Below are positions 56,714 to 64,000 of a stretch of DNA of 64,000 nucleotides, piece by piece; position 1 is the stretch's first letter, and the number at the start of each line of letters is the position of its first letter. The translations under genes and the position numbers were made by a program. The stretch covers positions 1,922,001 through 1,986,000 of the forward strand of contig NZ_AP020335.1 of NCBI RefSeq assembly GCF_013340845.1. The letters are read 5' to 3'. A model generated the notes under the pieces. It was not told the DNA's origin. It was given only the letters and a program-made list of their open reading frames with translations, and did no database searches. Source of the stretch: Hydrogenovibrio marinus. Lineage in GTDB: Bacteria > Pseudomonadota > Gammaproteobacteria > Thiomicrospirales > Thiomicrospiraceae.

Positions 56714-57742
56714 ATGAGCGCACCAAACTTTCAAGAAATTCCTGTCAATCAAATTACCGGATTAACCAAAACATCTGACGAAGCTTCCTCGGACCTAAAA
56801 CAACGTCGAGAAGAAATGTCTAAGGGAGAATACAAAACAAAATCCCTTAAGCACAAGCCTGACCCTAGCGCACCAAAACTGAAAAAACCGACTTGGATTA
56901 AAGCCAAGCTTCCAGCCGCTCGTCATATCGGTCGTGTTAAAGAACTCAAAAACATCCTTCGTGAGCAAGGTCTCAACACCGTCTGTGAAGAAGCTTCTTG
57001 CCCAAACCTTGGAGAGTGCTTCGGCCACGGTACCGCTACTTTCATGATTATGGGTCACATCTGCACACGCAAGTGCCCTTTCTGCGATGTGACACACGGC
57101 AGACCAAAAGCATTGGACAAAAACGAGCCTCAGCACCTTGCAGAGACAATAGAAGCGATGAAGCTAAACTATATTGTTATCACCTCGGTAGACCGAGATG
57201 ATTTAAGGGATGGCGGAGCCACGCACTTCCGCAACTGCATAGCCGAGATTCGTCAACGTACACCGGAAGTGAAAATTGAGACCCTCGTGCCAGATTTCCG
57301 CGGCAGACTTACCACTGCATTAGAGACTCTGAGCACGCAAGCACCAGACGTACTGAATCACAATCTGGAAACCATTCCCCGCCTCTACGAAGAAGCTCGC
57401 CCAGGTGCCGACTACCAAGCCTCATTGGATCTACTCAAACGATTCAAACAAATGAAACCGGAAACCACCACCAAATCCGGCTTAATGGTTGGGTTAGGCG
57501 AAACCATGGAAGAATTACTGGAAGTCATGCGCGATTTACGTGCGCATGATGTTGAAATGCTTACTGTCGGTCAATATTTACAACCATCTAACTTCCACCT
57601 GGCGGTTAAGAAATATTGGACACCGGATGAGTTCAAGGCTGTCGAGGAAGCCGGCTATGAAATGGGCTTTACCCATGTGGCATCCGGGCCGATGGTGCGC
57701 TCCTCGTACCATGCAGACTTACAGGCACAAGGGAAATTTTAA
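56714..57742 (+). CDS. lipA: Lipoyl synthase
   Basis: 342 residues, a radical SAM enzyme. [13 protein letters not shown] binds the auxiliary cluster and [10 protein letters not shown] the SAM cluster. It inserts two sulfur atoms into the octanoyl chain. The N-terminus is somewhat long (about 60 residues before LPAARHIGR). It follows lipB by 70 bp and overlaps hslO by one base. Confidence 0.97.
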   Translation: MSAPNFQEIPVNQITGLTKTSDEASSDLKQRREEMSKGEYKTKSLKHKPDPSAPKLKKPTWIKAKLPAARHIGRVKELKNILREQGLNTVCEEASCPNLGECFGHGTATFMIMGHICTRKCPFCDVTHGRPKALDKNEPQHLAETIEAMKLNYIVITSVDRDDLRDGGATHFRNCIAEIRQRTPEVKIETLVPDFRGRLTTALETLSTQAPDVLNHNLETIPRLYEEARPGADYQASLDLLKRFKQMKPETTTKSGLMVGLGETMEELLEVMRDLRAHDVEMLTVGQYLQPSNFHLAVKKYWTPDEFKAVEEAGYEMGFTHVASGPMVRSSYHADLQAQGKF

Positions 57743-58602
57743 TGAACACCATTAAACGTTTTTTGTTTAAAGACTTGGACATTCGCGGCCAACACCTGCA
57801 ACTGGACGATGTTTGGCAAAAGATGATTGAAGACCGCCACTACACGCCTGCATTGATTGAAGTGTTAGGCGAGTTAACCGCCATGACAATCATGATGGCA
57901 AACGGTCTCAAGCACCCTGGAAAAGTCATTATTCAAATCCAAGGCCAAGGCCCTGTAAACCTATTAGTAGTTGAAGCCACACATGAATTACAGATTCGCG
58001 GCGTCGCCAAAACCAACAGAGCATTGACCAATGAAAGCACTTTGGATGAGTTGTTGGGCGATGGTCAAATCCTAATGACCATGGAAAACACTCTAACTGA
58101 CTCCCTGTTCCAATCTTATGTCGATCGCGAAGGCAGTACCGTCACTGAAGCATTTGAAGCCTTCCTGACTCAATCTGAACAACTTCCATCAAAGCTTTGG
58201 CTAGCCGCTAACGAAAAAGGCATTGGCGGGGTTTTAATTCAGCAGATGCCGCCTTCTTCAAACAAAACCGAAGAAGAGACTGATGGTGACGGCTGGAACC
58301 GCATCAGCATGCTGACCGAAACCCTCACCACCGAAGAGTTGGTTTCGCTTGATTCAGAAACCCTACTCCACAGGCTATTCCACGAAGAAGTCATTGAGCT
58401 ATTTGAACCCAACACGGTCGAGTACAACTGCCCTCAAGATCCTGAACGCATTGAAATGATGATTCGCTCTCTAGGGGAAGCTGATGCCAGACAGCTTCTG
58501 GAAGAACAAGGGGAAATCGTCGTACACAACGAAATGTGCAACTTCCACTTGCGACTCACCAAAGAAGATATTGATCGCATCTTCGATACGACGGCACATT
58601 AA
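57742..58602 (+). CDS. hslO: Hsp33-family chaperone with an altered zinc site
   Basis: 286 residues of Hsp33. The N-terminal fold, the GELTAMTIMMANGLKHPGKVIIQIQG segment and VNLLVVEA are clear. In the C-terminal redox switch only two of the four zinc cysteines remain: C230 in YNCPQDP, where the usual CxC second cysteine is Q232, and C266 in NEMCNFH, where the usual CxxC first cysteine is N263. Zinc binding and oxidation switching are therefore probably lost or changed. The gene overlaps lipA by one base, an unusual neighbour, and ends at a repeat-built terminator. Confidence 0.93.
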   Translation: MNTIKRFLFKDLDIRGQHLQLDDVWQKMIEDRHYTPALIEVLGELTAMTIMMANGLKHPGKVIIQIQGQGPVNLLVVEATHELQIRGVAKTNRALTNESTLDELLGDGQILMTMENTLTDSLFQSYVDREGSTVTEAFEAFLTQSEQLPSKLWLAANEKGIGGVLIQQMPPSSNKTEEETDGDGWNRISMLTETLTTEELVSLDSETLLHRLFHEEVIELFEPNTVEYNCPQDPERIEMMIRSLGEADARQLLEEQGEIVVHNEMCNFHLRLTKEDIDRIFDTTAH

Positions 58603-58609
58603 ACCACCA

Positions 58610-58651
58610 CCCCAACCTGGCAGATTCTGCTAAAAATCTGCCAGGTTGGGG
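58610..58651. terminator. Terminator hairpin of two inverted repeat copies behind hslO
   Basis: CCCCAACCTGGCAGATT (58610-58626) and AATCTGCCAGGTTGGGG (58635-58651) are perfect inverted copies, with the loop CTGCTAAA between them. The stem is 17 pairs, the best of its type in the window. Confidence 0.85.
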
Positions 58652-58715
58652 CTAGCATCCTTACCTTACTCTTTACTTCACAGTTAGAGTCAACCGACTG
58701 CTATATAATGAAATC

Positions 58716-59255
58716 ATGAAACGTTACCTGCATTTAAAAGTCGTGCAAATCGGACGCAAAGTCAAACGCTCGCCTTTTCTCAACAAGTACTTCCCAAAGT
58801 TTAAAGACCCTGTCTATTGGGCAGGTGATCGCATGTCCTTTGCACGCGCAGGCTTTGTAGGTGCTTTTTGCATGATGCTACCTATACCCTTCCAAATGCT
58901 GCTGGGCTCAATCATCGCCTACTATGTTCGCGCCAACATTCCATTTGCAACCGCTTTGGCTTGGATTACCAACCCTTTAACCATGGGACCTATTTGGTAT
59001 GGCGGCTACCGTTTTGGTACTTGGGTATTGAACACCCCTTCTTCCGCAGAATTGGCTGGGCATGCCCAAAACATTCCAATCGCTTCGTCACAATGGTTTA
59101 GCGAAGTCTTCCCTACCATCTGGCAACCTTTCTTCCTTGGAAACGTAATGCTGGGCGTTATTTTCGGCTCAATCTTTTATGTTTTGATTGGCTACTTTCC
59201 CTACATCAAACGCTTTTTGGTTTGGGCCTTCTCTGTTCGCCACTCCAACTCCTAA
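58716..59255 (+). CDS. DUF2062 membrane protein
   Basis: 179 residues with three hydrophobic helices. SPFLNKYFPKFKDPVYWAGDRMSFARAGFVGAFCMMLPIPFQMLLGSIIAYYVRANIPFATALAWITNPLTMGPIWYGGYRFG is the typical DUF2062 pattern. The function is unknown; members are inner-membrane proteins. It stands alone between the repeat terminator and the AraC gene. Confidence 0.88.
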   Translation: MKRYLHLKVVQIGRKVKRSPFLNKYFPKFKDPVYWAGDRMSFARAGFVGAFCMMLPIPFQMLLGSIIAYYVRANIPFATALAWITNPLTMGPIWYGGYRFGTWVLNTPSSAELAGHAQNIPIASSQWFSEVFPTIWQPFFLGNVMLGVIFGSIFYVLIGYFPYIKRFLVWAFSVRHSNS

Positions 59256-59347
59256 CGCTAGCTACGCTAAGCAAAACGCGACACTTATCTTTTCTTTTTA
59301 GGTAAAAAACTCTAAAATGAAACAACTGCATTAACAATGAGTCCAAT

Positions 59348-60343
59348 ATGGCCCTAACCTTTTCCGCTCAAACGTCCAAGCTTTCTCTAAAACTGATTGA
59401 ATCCTACGGTATTAACCCAGCAGAGATTTTAAAAAAGTTACAGATTGATCCTAAAAGGTTGAATGACCCTAACGCTCGTTTGCCATATTCGACGTTGGAC
59501 GATATTTGGGCAGAGGCTGCAACACATATCCAAGACCCTGCATTTGGCTTAAAGGCCGTAGAGTGCTGGCACCCTTCACAAATGGGCGCTTTGGGCTATG
59601 CATGGCTTTCGAGCGAAAACCTTAAAAATGCTTTGGGGCGTTTTCAGCGTTACTCTCGCGTTGTCACCGAAGGTGCATATTTTGAGATCGAGGAAACACC
59701 AAAATATTTAAGCTTGATTTTGCATTATCGAAGTGTCGCAAGACAGTTGCCATATCGCACAGATGGATTCATGGCGATTATGCTTGCCATGTGCCGAGCG
59801 AACTTTGGTAAACATTTCCAACCAGCGGAAATTCACCTTAAGCATAGCGCTCCAGAAGATACCTCAGCGTTTGAAGAACTTTTCAAATGCCCGGTTTTCT
59901 TTGGCGCTAAAGACAACCGTTTCGTCATCCACATGAAAGATGCGCTGGAGATGTCCGAGGGCGCACAACCACAATTGGCAAAACTTCATGATCAGGTGAT
60001 GATTGAGTACCTAGCGAAAATGGATCGCAAAAATATTGTCGAGCAAGTGAAGTCCGAGATCATCAAACAATTGCCAAATGGCAATGTCACCGATACAACG
60101 GTTGGGCAAGCGTTACATATCAACGACAGAACCCTACAGAGACGCTTGAAAGAACAGAACACCACGTTCAAGACGCTAATGAACGAAGTAAGAGAAGATT
60201 TAGCGGCTACCTACATCAAGGACAGCAACCTATCTTTGAGTGAGATTTCGTTCCTGCTTGGATTTGGTAATATCAGCTCTTTTTCCCGCGCTTACAAACG
60301 TTGGACAGGCAAACCGCCAAGCCATCTTCGCGGCAGTGATTAA
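59348..60343 (+). CDS. AraC-family regulator with arabinose-binding-like N-terminus
   Basis: 331 residues. The N-terminal 190 residues belong to the AraC-associated ligand domain seen in OruR/ArgR-like regulators (WAEAATHIQDPAFGLKAVE, GALGYAWLSSENLKNALGRFQRYSRVV). The C-terminal double helix-turn-helix is clear (VGQALHINDRTLQRRLKEQNTTFKTLMNEVR and LSEISFLLGFGNISSFSRAYKRWTGKPPSHLR). The ligand and target genes are unknown. The gene ends about 70 bp before the tRNA-Pro gene. Confidence 0.92.
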   Translation: MALTFSAQTSKLSLKLIESYGINPAEILKKLQIDPKRLNDPNARLPYSTLDDIWAEAATHIQDPAFGLKAVECWHPSQMGALGYAWLSSENLKNALGRFQRYSRVVTEGAYFEIEETPKYLSLILHYRSVARQLPYRTDGFMAIMLAMCRANFGKHFQPAEIHLKHSAPEDTSAFEELFKCPVFFGAKDNRFVIHMKDALEMSEGAQPQLAKLHDQVMIEYLAKMDRKNIVEQVKSEIIKQLPNGNVTDTTVGQALHINDRTLQRRLKEQNTTFKTLMNEVREDLAATYIKDSNLSLSEISFLLGFGNISSFSRAYKRWTGKPPSHLRGSD

Positions 60344-60368
60344 TTAACAGTCTGCAACAGACAAAAGC

Positions 60369-60396
60369 TTGATAATTTCTAGCCGAACCCTATAAT
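60369..60396 (+). promoter_or_regulatory. Promoter of tRNA-Pro
   Basis: TTGATA (60369-60374), 16-bp spacer, perfect TATAAT (60391-60396), 15 bp before the tRNA. Confidence 0.7.
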
Positions 60397-60411
60397 ACAG
60401 TCTTCAATTTT

Positions 60412-60488
60412 CGGGGCATGGCTCAGCCTGGTAGAGCACCGTCATGGGGTGGCGGGGGTCGTAGGTTCAAATCCTACTGTCCCGACCA
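60412..60488 (+). tRNA. tRNA-Pro (anticodon GGG)
   Basis: 77 bases with the CCA end encoded. The acceptor stem pairs CGGGGCA with TGTCCCG, the D stem GCTC with GAGC, the anticodon stem CCGTC with GGCGG around ATGGGGT (anticodon GGG at positions 34-36), and the T stem GTAGG with CCTAC. It closely resembles E. coli proL. Its 3' end borders a second mobile region, so it probably serves as an attachment site. Confidence 0.96.
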
Positions 60489-60628
60489 ATTAAATATCTT
60501 TAATTTCAATAACTTAACTATTATACAATTTTTAATAAATTTTTTGTAGGTCACAAATGGGTCACAGCTGAGCACTACTTTTATAATCAATTACAGACAA
60601 TAGAATGCCTTCATATACAAGCAATGAA

Positions 60629-60850
60629 CTAAACCGTTAATGTGTTAACATGATCAGGCAAATTTTTAATTTGTAAAACCCATGCTTCCAGCTCTTCTAT
60701 CGAGTAGTAAACTCTCCTACCCAACTTTTTGAACGCAGGTGCAGGCAGACCAAATAACACACCACTTACTCTTGCAGCCCTAAGTGTAATCTCGGCACAC
60801 CCCAAAAATTCAGCTGCTTCTTTTGACGTTAAAAAACCATCGAATGCCAT
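60629..60850 (-). CDS. AlpA/excisionase-like helix-turn-helix protein
   Basis: 73 residues with a MerR-like helix-turn-helix (FLTSKEAAEFLGCAEITLRAARVSGVLFG ... FKKLGRRVYYSIEELEAWV) as in AlpA-type regulators and excisionases. ATG follows GGAG. Such genes control integrase in P4-like islands. It stands 140 bp behind tRNA-Pro, where the repeats GGTCACA-AATG-GGTCACA (60549-60567) are found. That supports an island end at the tRNA. Confidence 0.82.
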   Translation of the reverse strand: MAFDGFLTSKEAAEFLGCAEITLRAARVSGVLFGLPAPAFKKLGRRVYYSIEELEAWVLQIKNLPDHVNTLTV

Positions 60851-60870
60851 TTCATTCTCCTTTTTTATCT

Positions 60871-61041
60871 TCAGAGATAAAAGGGCGAAAAATAATTTGG
60901 AACCTGAATTCGCATCACAAAAATAAGCCGTTTTTTACAGGTTGTTTTTGCTGTTTCGTCTTTCACACTTTCAGTGTGTTTTTCTTCATGCGCTTGGTTT
61001 TTTTCTTTGGTTTGTGTTGCAACGTCTAGTTCATCTGACAT
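60871..61041 (-). CDS. Small unknown protein, 56 aa
   Basis: 56 residues from ATG 61041, preceded by GGAGA. The first 35 residues are charged and low in complexity (DVATQTKEKNQAHEEKHTESVKDETAK); the rest is basic and aromatic. The coding sequence contains the palindrome CACACT-TTC-AGTGTG (60964-60978). It has no known family and could be spurious. Confidence 0.4.
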   Translation of the reverse strand: MSDELDVATQTKEKNQAHEEKHTESVKDETAKTTCKKRLIFVMRIQVPNYFSPFYL

Positions 61042-61156
61042 CTTTGTTTCTCCGTTTTTGCATTTTTTAAAGCCAAACCCACGAAAAATGGGTTTAGATA
61101 AAAACACAAGGGAGAAATTTCAGTTGAATAGGGATTTTTTAGATTTGATAGAAATT

Positions 61157-61561
61157 TCAGCCAATCCAGTTTTGAAACCTTAAACCTTCGACACGTTCAA
61201 ATTCTTTTAGGTTATTGCTCACAAGAATAGCGCCAATACTTCTTGCGTGACCTGCTATGTGCAAATCATTGACACCAATCGTTTTGCCTTTTCTTTCTAA
61301 ATCGGCGCGAATATCACCGTAATGTGATGCCGCGTTTTCGTCATAATTTATGACATCCAAACGACTGCAAAAGTCTTCAACCGCTTTCAGGTTTTTGGCA
61401 ACATGCTTACTCTTTTCAACACCATGCAACAGTTCAGCAAGCGTAATAGAAGATATTGCGATATGTCCTGATGCCTCATTGAATCTTTCAAGAACCTCGA
61501 TTGGTCTACGCTTGATGACATAAATACAAATATTCGTGTCCAGTAAATACTTAATCATCAA
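61157..61561 (-). CDS. vapC: PIN-domain toxin VapC
   Basis: 134 residues. The acidic metal-site residues lie in YLLDTNICIYV (Asp), ITLAELLHGVEKS (Glu) and IGVNDLHIAGHARS (Asp), with SNNLKEF near the end. VapC cuts RNA, often initiator tRNA or the sarcin-ricin loop. It overlaps vapB by 11 bases. Confidence 0.93.
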   Translation of the reverse strand: MMIKYLLDTNICIYVIKRRPIEVLERFNEASGHIAISSITLAELLHGVEKSKHVAKNLKAVEDFCSRLDVINYDENAASHYGDIRADLERKGKTIGVNDLHIAGHARSIGAILVSNNLKEFERVEGLRFQNWIG

Positions 61562-61793
61562 ACGACTCTCTCAAAGCTTCTGTTTGTTCAGCACGTTCAT
61601 TCAAAAAATCATCTGAAACCGATGTTTCTGGATTTAAAAAGAAACTGTCCCATGTATTTTTTAACGGGCTAATAATTCGTTCTTTACCCACAACACGAAC
61701 AACAACTTTTTTTACTGAATCAGGAAAACGAACAGCAACGGGTAGGCGAACAGCTTGTGTTTTGTTGTTTTCAAAAACAGTTGCATTAATCAA
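61551..61793 (-). CDS. vapB: Antitoxin VapB
   Basis: 80 residues. The AbrB-like N-terminus (MINATVFENNKTQAVRLPVAVRFPDSVKKVVV) binds DNA; the acidic C-terminus (DFLNERAEQTEALRESFDD) holds the toxin. It is of the VagC/VapB type found with the 130-residue VapC. ATG follows GGAGG. The upstream AT-rich stretch 61811-61835 with TATATA and GTATATAC words is a likely operator. Confidence 0.9.
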   Translation of the reverse strand: MINATVFENNKTQAVRLPVAVRFPDSVKKVVVRVVGKERIISPLKNTWDSFFLNPETSVSDDFLNERAEQTEALRESFDD

Positions 61794-62026
61794 AATAGCA
61801 CCTCCAATATTAACTATATATTATAAGTATATACAAGAGAAAAGGTAAATACAATTACTACCCATTCCTTTTGGTTCGGTTGTTTTTTTTGGAAACACAT
61901 TTTAAGTGTAAGGAGTGAATGGAGTTGAAAAAACGGGCATCCACATTTTGTGATTGATGCCAACCATTAAATGCGGTTTTAGACTAGGTTGTAAGTTAAG
62001 TTTTTTTGTGGCCGGAATTGATACCT

Positions 62027-62317
62027 CTACGCCACAATGCGTTCAATTGCCACAAACTCCGCGCCTTTGGCTAAACTAGCTTCTTCCAATTCATAAGCCG
62101 CCTGCAAATTCGTCCAGAACTGTGCAGTGGTTCCCAGCGCTAAACCCAATCGTATGGCGGTATCCGCAGTAATCGAGCGCTTGCCATGAACTATCTCATT
62201 AATGCGGCGTGGCGGTACTTTCATTACCTTTGCCAGTTTATTTTGAGAAATCTGCAAAGGCTCTAAAAATTCTTCTAATAAAATCTCACCTGGGTGGATA
62301 TTGTCAATTCTGTTCAT
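62027..62317 (-). CDS. higA: HigA-type antitoxin
   Basis: 96 residues with a helix-turn-helix of the HigA family: HPGEILLEEFLEPLQISQNKLAKVMKVPPRRINEIVHGKRSITADTAIRLGLALGTTAQFWTNLQ. It follows higB by eight bases, in the toxin-first order of higBA. It binds its own promoter in known cases; the two palindromes upstream of higB fit. Confidence 0.93.
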   Translation of the reverse strand: MNRIDNIHPGEILLEEFLEPLQISQNKLAKVMKVPPRRINEIVHGKRSITADTAIRLGLALGTTAQFWTNLQAAYELEEASLAKGAEFVAIERIVA

Positions 62318-62325
62318 CTTTCCTC

Positions 62326-62607
62326 CTAGTGGTAATCCACAATCTCAACGTTTTGAACCTGTCCATCATTCCAAACAAAGCACACTCTCCACTGCTGGTT
62401 GATGCGGATGCTGTGCTGGCCGCTTCTGTCACCGCTCAATGTCTCCAGACGATTCGCCGGAGGAATAAGCAAATCCTCCAGAGTCAGAGCCGCATCAAGC
62501 ATACGCAACTTCATACGAGCTTTGCGCTGAATCGCTTGCGGTAATTTTTTGGAAAACTGGCCTTTAAATACCTTTTCAGCATCTTTGTCTTTAAACGTCT
62601 GAATCAT
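62326..62607 (-). CDS. higB: HigB-type RelE-fold toxin
   Basis: 93 residues: FKDKDAEKVFKGQFSKKLPQAIQRKARMKLRMLDAA, then LETLSGDRSGQHSIRINQQWRVCFVWNDG and VEIVDYH at the end, the standard HigB pattern. It cleaves mRNA on the ribosome. It is first in the operon and lies ten bases from the first operator. Confidence 0.93.
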   Translation of the reverse strand: MIQTFKDKDAEKVFKGQFSKKLPQAIQRKARMKLRMLDAALTLEDLLIPPANRLETLSGDRSGQHSIRINQQWRVCFVWNDGQVQNVEIVDYH

Positions 62608-62616
62608 GAGTTAATT

Positions 62617-62650
62617 ATAACGAGTATCGTTATATAACGCAATGCGTTAT
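62617..62650 (-). promoter_or_regulatory. Two adjacent perfect palindromes: higBA operators
   Basis: ATAACGA-GTA-TCGTTAT (62617-62633) and ATAACGCA-A-TGCGTTAT (62634-62650) lie side by side directly upstream of higB. Each has the ATAACG word in both arms. They should bind two HigA dimers and probably overlap the promoter. Confidence 0.75.
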
Positions 62651-62782
62651 AATTAATCAAGTATTGGCATTAATCACAAAATGGGGACACCAAAAAACAA
62701 GAAAGGGGATGTGTTTATTTTTTGGGAAAATATCGACATATCAGAGGGATATGTCGATTAAGTGGATATATTGAAACTCTTA

Positions 62783-63178
62783 CTACTTATCATCATTCCA
62801 TGAATAAGTTCCTAATGAAACATTAGGATCAGGATCTAACGGGTTATAAGATTTACTAAAATCTTCTTGTCTTTTTAGTTCTAAATAATGAATTTCCTTT
62901 TCAGTAAGTTCCGCTTTAGCTCCTTTAAAAAAAATTCCTATTAAAAATAGGAATATGACAGAAATAGCAATCCAAGCATAAATATGCTCAAGAAAGAAAT
63001 ACTCCATATCAAAGCCGCCAGAAGCGAAAGCATACACGATGAAATAAACAATAAACCCAGTCATAAATCCAGCCGCATTCAAAGCAGAATGATCTTCTTC
63101 CTCATAGACATCTTCTACATCTACAAACTGGTTGTTTGACTGAGATTGCTCCCAGTCTTTTGGTTTTAAATTTTCCAT
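62783..63178 (-). CDS. Unknown membrane protein, 131 aa
   Basis: 131 residues from ATG 63178, behind GGAGG. The N-terminal 35 residues are acidic and soluble, two hydrophobic helices follow (about 37-55 FMTGFIVYFIVYAFASG and 66-85 IYAWIAISVIFLFLIGIFF), and the C-terminal 45 residues are soluble with ELTEKEIHYLELKRQEDF. I know no family. It lies 58 bp behind the truncated low-complexity protein in the same direction and may share its transcript. It is probably island cargo. Confidence 0.65.
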   Translation of the reverse strand: MENLKPKDWEQSQSNNQFVDVEDVYEEEDHSALNAAGFMTGFIVYFIVYAFASGGFDMEYFFLEHIYAWIAISVIFLFLIGIFFKGAKAELTEKEIHYLELKRQEDFSKSYNPLDPDPNVSLGTYSWNDDK

Positions 63179-63236
63179 GGATACCTCCAAGCAATTGATT
63201 CACTAATACAAGGTTAATCCATTATTTAACTTTTTG

Positions 63237-64000
63237 TTAGGTTTTTCTAGGTGAAATAGGTTCTCTTGGATTATTCTGAGGCTCCGGCTCACCTTCAGTT
63301 CTAACTGTTTGCCCCGGATATTGCCCGGCGTTACTCGCCGCCGCTACTTCAGTTGGCTTACTTGGCTCTTGAGGTCTTTGTTCTCTTGATGCTGGTGTTT
63401 CCTGCGGCGCAGGAGGTGGAGCTGTTTGTTGGTTCATCATAGCTTCATCAGCTAGTTTAGCTGCTTCTTTCTTTGAGTATCCCGCTTGCTCATAGTTTGA
63501 GATCATCATATTTCTCGATGCATCAAGGTTTTGAGCTGTTTCGATAGGTGTTTCTGCCACTTTTGGACTATCATCTTTAGGTGTGGTAGGTGCTTCTTCC
63601 CAACTATTTTTCCCAACTATTGAAGTAGCTAAAGCTTTATTTTGAGAAACACCTTCTCCATTATTTGTAGCCTCTTTTACCTTGTCTTTTAGATTGGTTT
63701 GTTTAGGAGCATGACTTTGATTTGATGCAACTTCATTCTTAGTTGGTTGTCCCTTGGTCGCCACTTCTTTTTCTTTCTGTACCATTGGATGAAGAGCATT
63801 ACCAACTGCGGTTTGTACTGTACTTATATTTTTGCCAACTTGTTCAGAGGGACCTTTCTGCTGCAACTTAGCAGATTGTTTTGCATAGTCGGCAGCCAGT
63901 TTGTGTTCATTTGATTTATGTTCACCCGCAGGATCAGTGTAACCCTTCGGTTTTGTAACTGAAGTTTGCCCTTGCGACAATTTATATTGGTCAAAAAGTT
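63237..64000 (-). CDS. Partial low-complexity protein, cut by window edge
   Basis: At least 254 residues, open to the window edge; the apparent TTG start at 63980 is probably internal because the frame continues upstream (LFDQYK before LSQGQTS). The visible part is a hydrophilic C-terminal region rich in Gln, Lys, Ala, Pro and Glu. It includes QQKGPSEQVGKNISTVQTAVGNALHPMV in the middle and a Pro-rich end (TAPPPAPQETPASREQRPQEPSKP). Such tails occur on conjugation proteins such as TraG and on phage or effector proteins; I cannot decide. The N-terminal domain outside the window would be needed. Confidence 0.55.
   Translation of the reverse strand, partial: LFDQYKLSQGQTSVTKPKGYTDPAGEHKSNEHKLAADYAKQSAKLQQKGPSEQVGKNISTVQTAVGNALHPMVQKEKEVATKGQPTKNEVASNQSHAPKQTNLKDKVKEATNNGEGVSQNKALATSIVGKNSWEEAPTTPKDDSPKVAETPIETAQNLDASRNMMISNYEQAGYSKKEAAKLADEAMMNQQTAPPPAPQETPASREQRPQEPSKPTEVAAASNAGQYPGQTVRTEGEPEPQNNPREPISPRKT

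Overview
The window looks like a chromosome segment of a sulfur-oxidising gammaproteobacterium, most likely of the Thiomicrospira/Hydrogenovibrio/Thiomicrorhabdus group. This is inference. It rests on the gammaproteobacterial gene set (mutS, htpG, cheD-cheA-cheZ, guaBA, pstSCAB, gatCAB, mreBCD-mrdA-rodA-dacA-dat-ybeD-lipB-lipA, hslO), a SoxK-like lipoprotein, a SoxH-like zinc hydrolase and a DUF5718 protein. No rRNA is present. One tRNA, tRNA-Pro(GGG), is encoded.

Region 1 (about 1-10.85 kb) is a mobile defence-type island. It carries a frameshifted tyrosine recombinase, a RadC protein overlapping a papain-like cysteine peptidase gene, a TacA/TacT-type toxin-antitoxin pair, an XRE regulator, a GIY-YIG nuclease overlapping a WYL regulator, and an unknown 110-residue protein followed by a degenerate FtsZ-like protein. 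A PtuA/PtuB (Septu-type) pair and a DUF4102-type integrase follow; the integrase stops 218 bp short of mutS. The FtsZ homologue, with its GTP-binding loops lost, and its neighbours at 4.3-7.0 kb are the best candidate for an undescribed system.

Region 2 (10.9-34.8 kb) is core genome: mutS; a membrane diguanylate cyclase; CnoX; a DUF5718 protein; a ligase/peptidase cassette (ATP-grasp plus N-formylglutamate-amidohydrolase/DUF1704 fusion); a DMT exporter; a DUF4136 lipoprotein; chrA; a D-lactate-type dehydrogenase; htpG; a DUF302-like periplasmic protein; and a guaB-guaA-tadA-cheD-cheA-cheZ run.

Region 3 (35-47.7 kb) holds the SoxK-like lipoprotein, a CbiM-like permease, an RDD protein, serB, a PhoB-type pst operon, the SoxH-like hydrolase, sufE, htpX and gatCAB. 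Region 4 (48-60.3 kb) is the cell-shape and peptidoglycan operon running into lipoate synthesis, then hslO, a DUF2062 protein and an AraC regulator. Region 5 (60.4-64 kb) starts at tRNA-Pro and looks like a second island: an AlpA-like protein, VapBC, HigBA with two perfect operators, a membrane protein and a truncated low-complexity protein.

A dispersed repeat with core CCAGGTTGG occurs at eleven places in the core regions, both inside genes (mutS twice, lipB) and as inverted pairs behind genes. I found none in either island. That pattern resembles a DNA uptake sequence. Two further points stand out in the core: mreC seems to begin with an ATT codon behind a leader that can fold over its ribosome-binding site, and Hsp33 has lost two of its four zinc cysteines.
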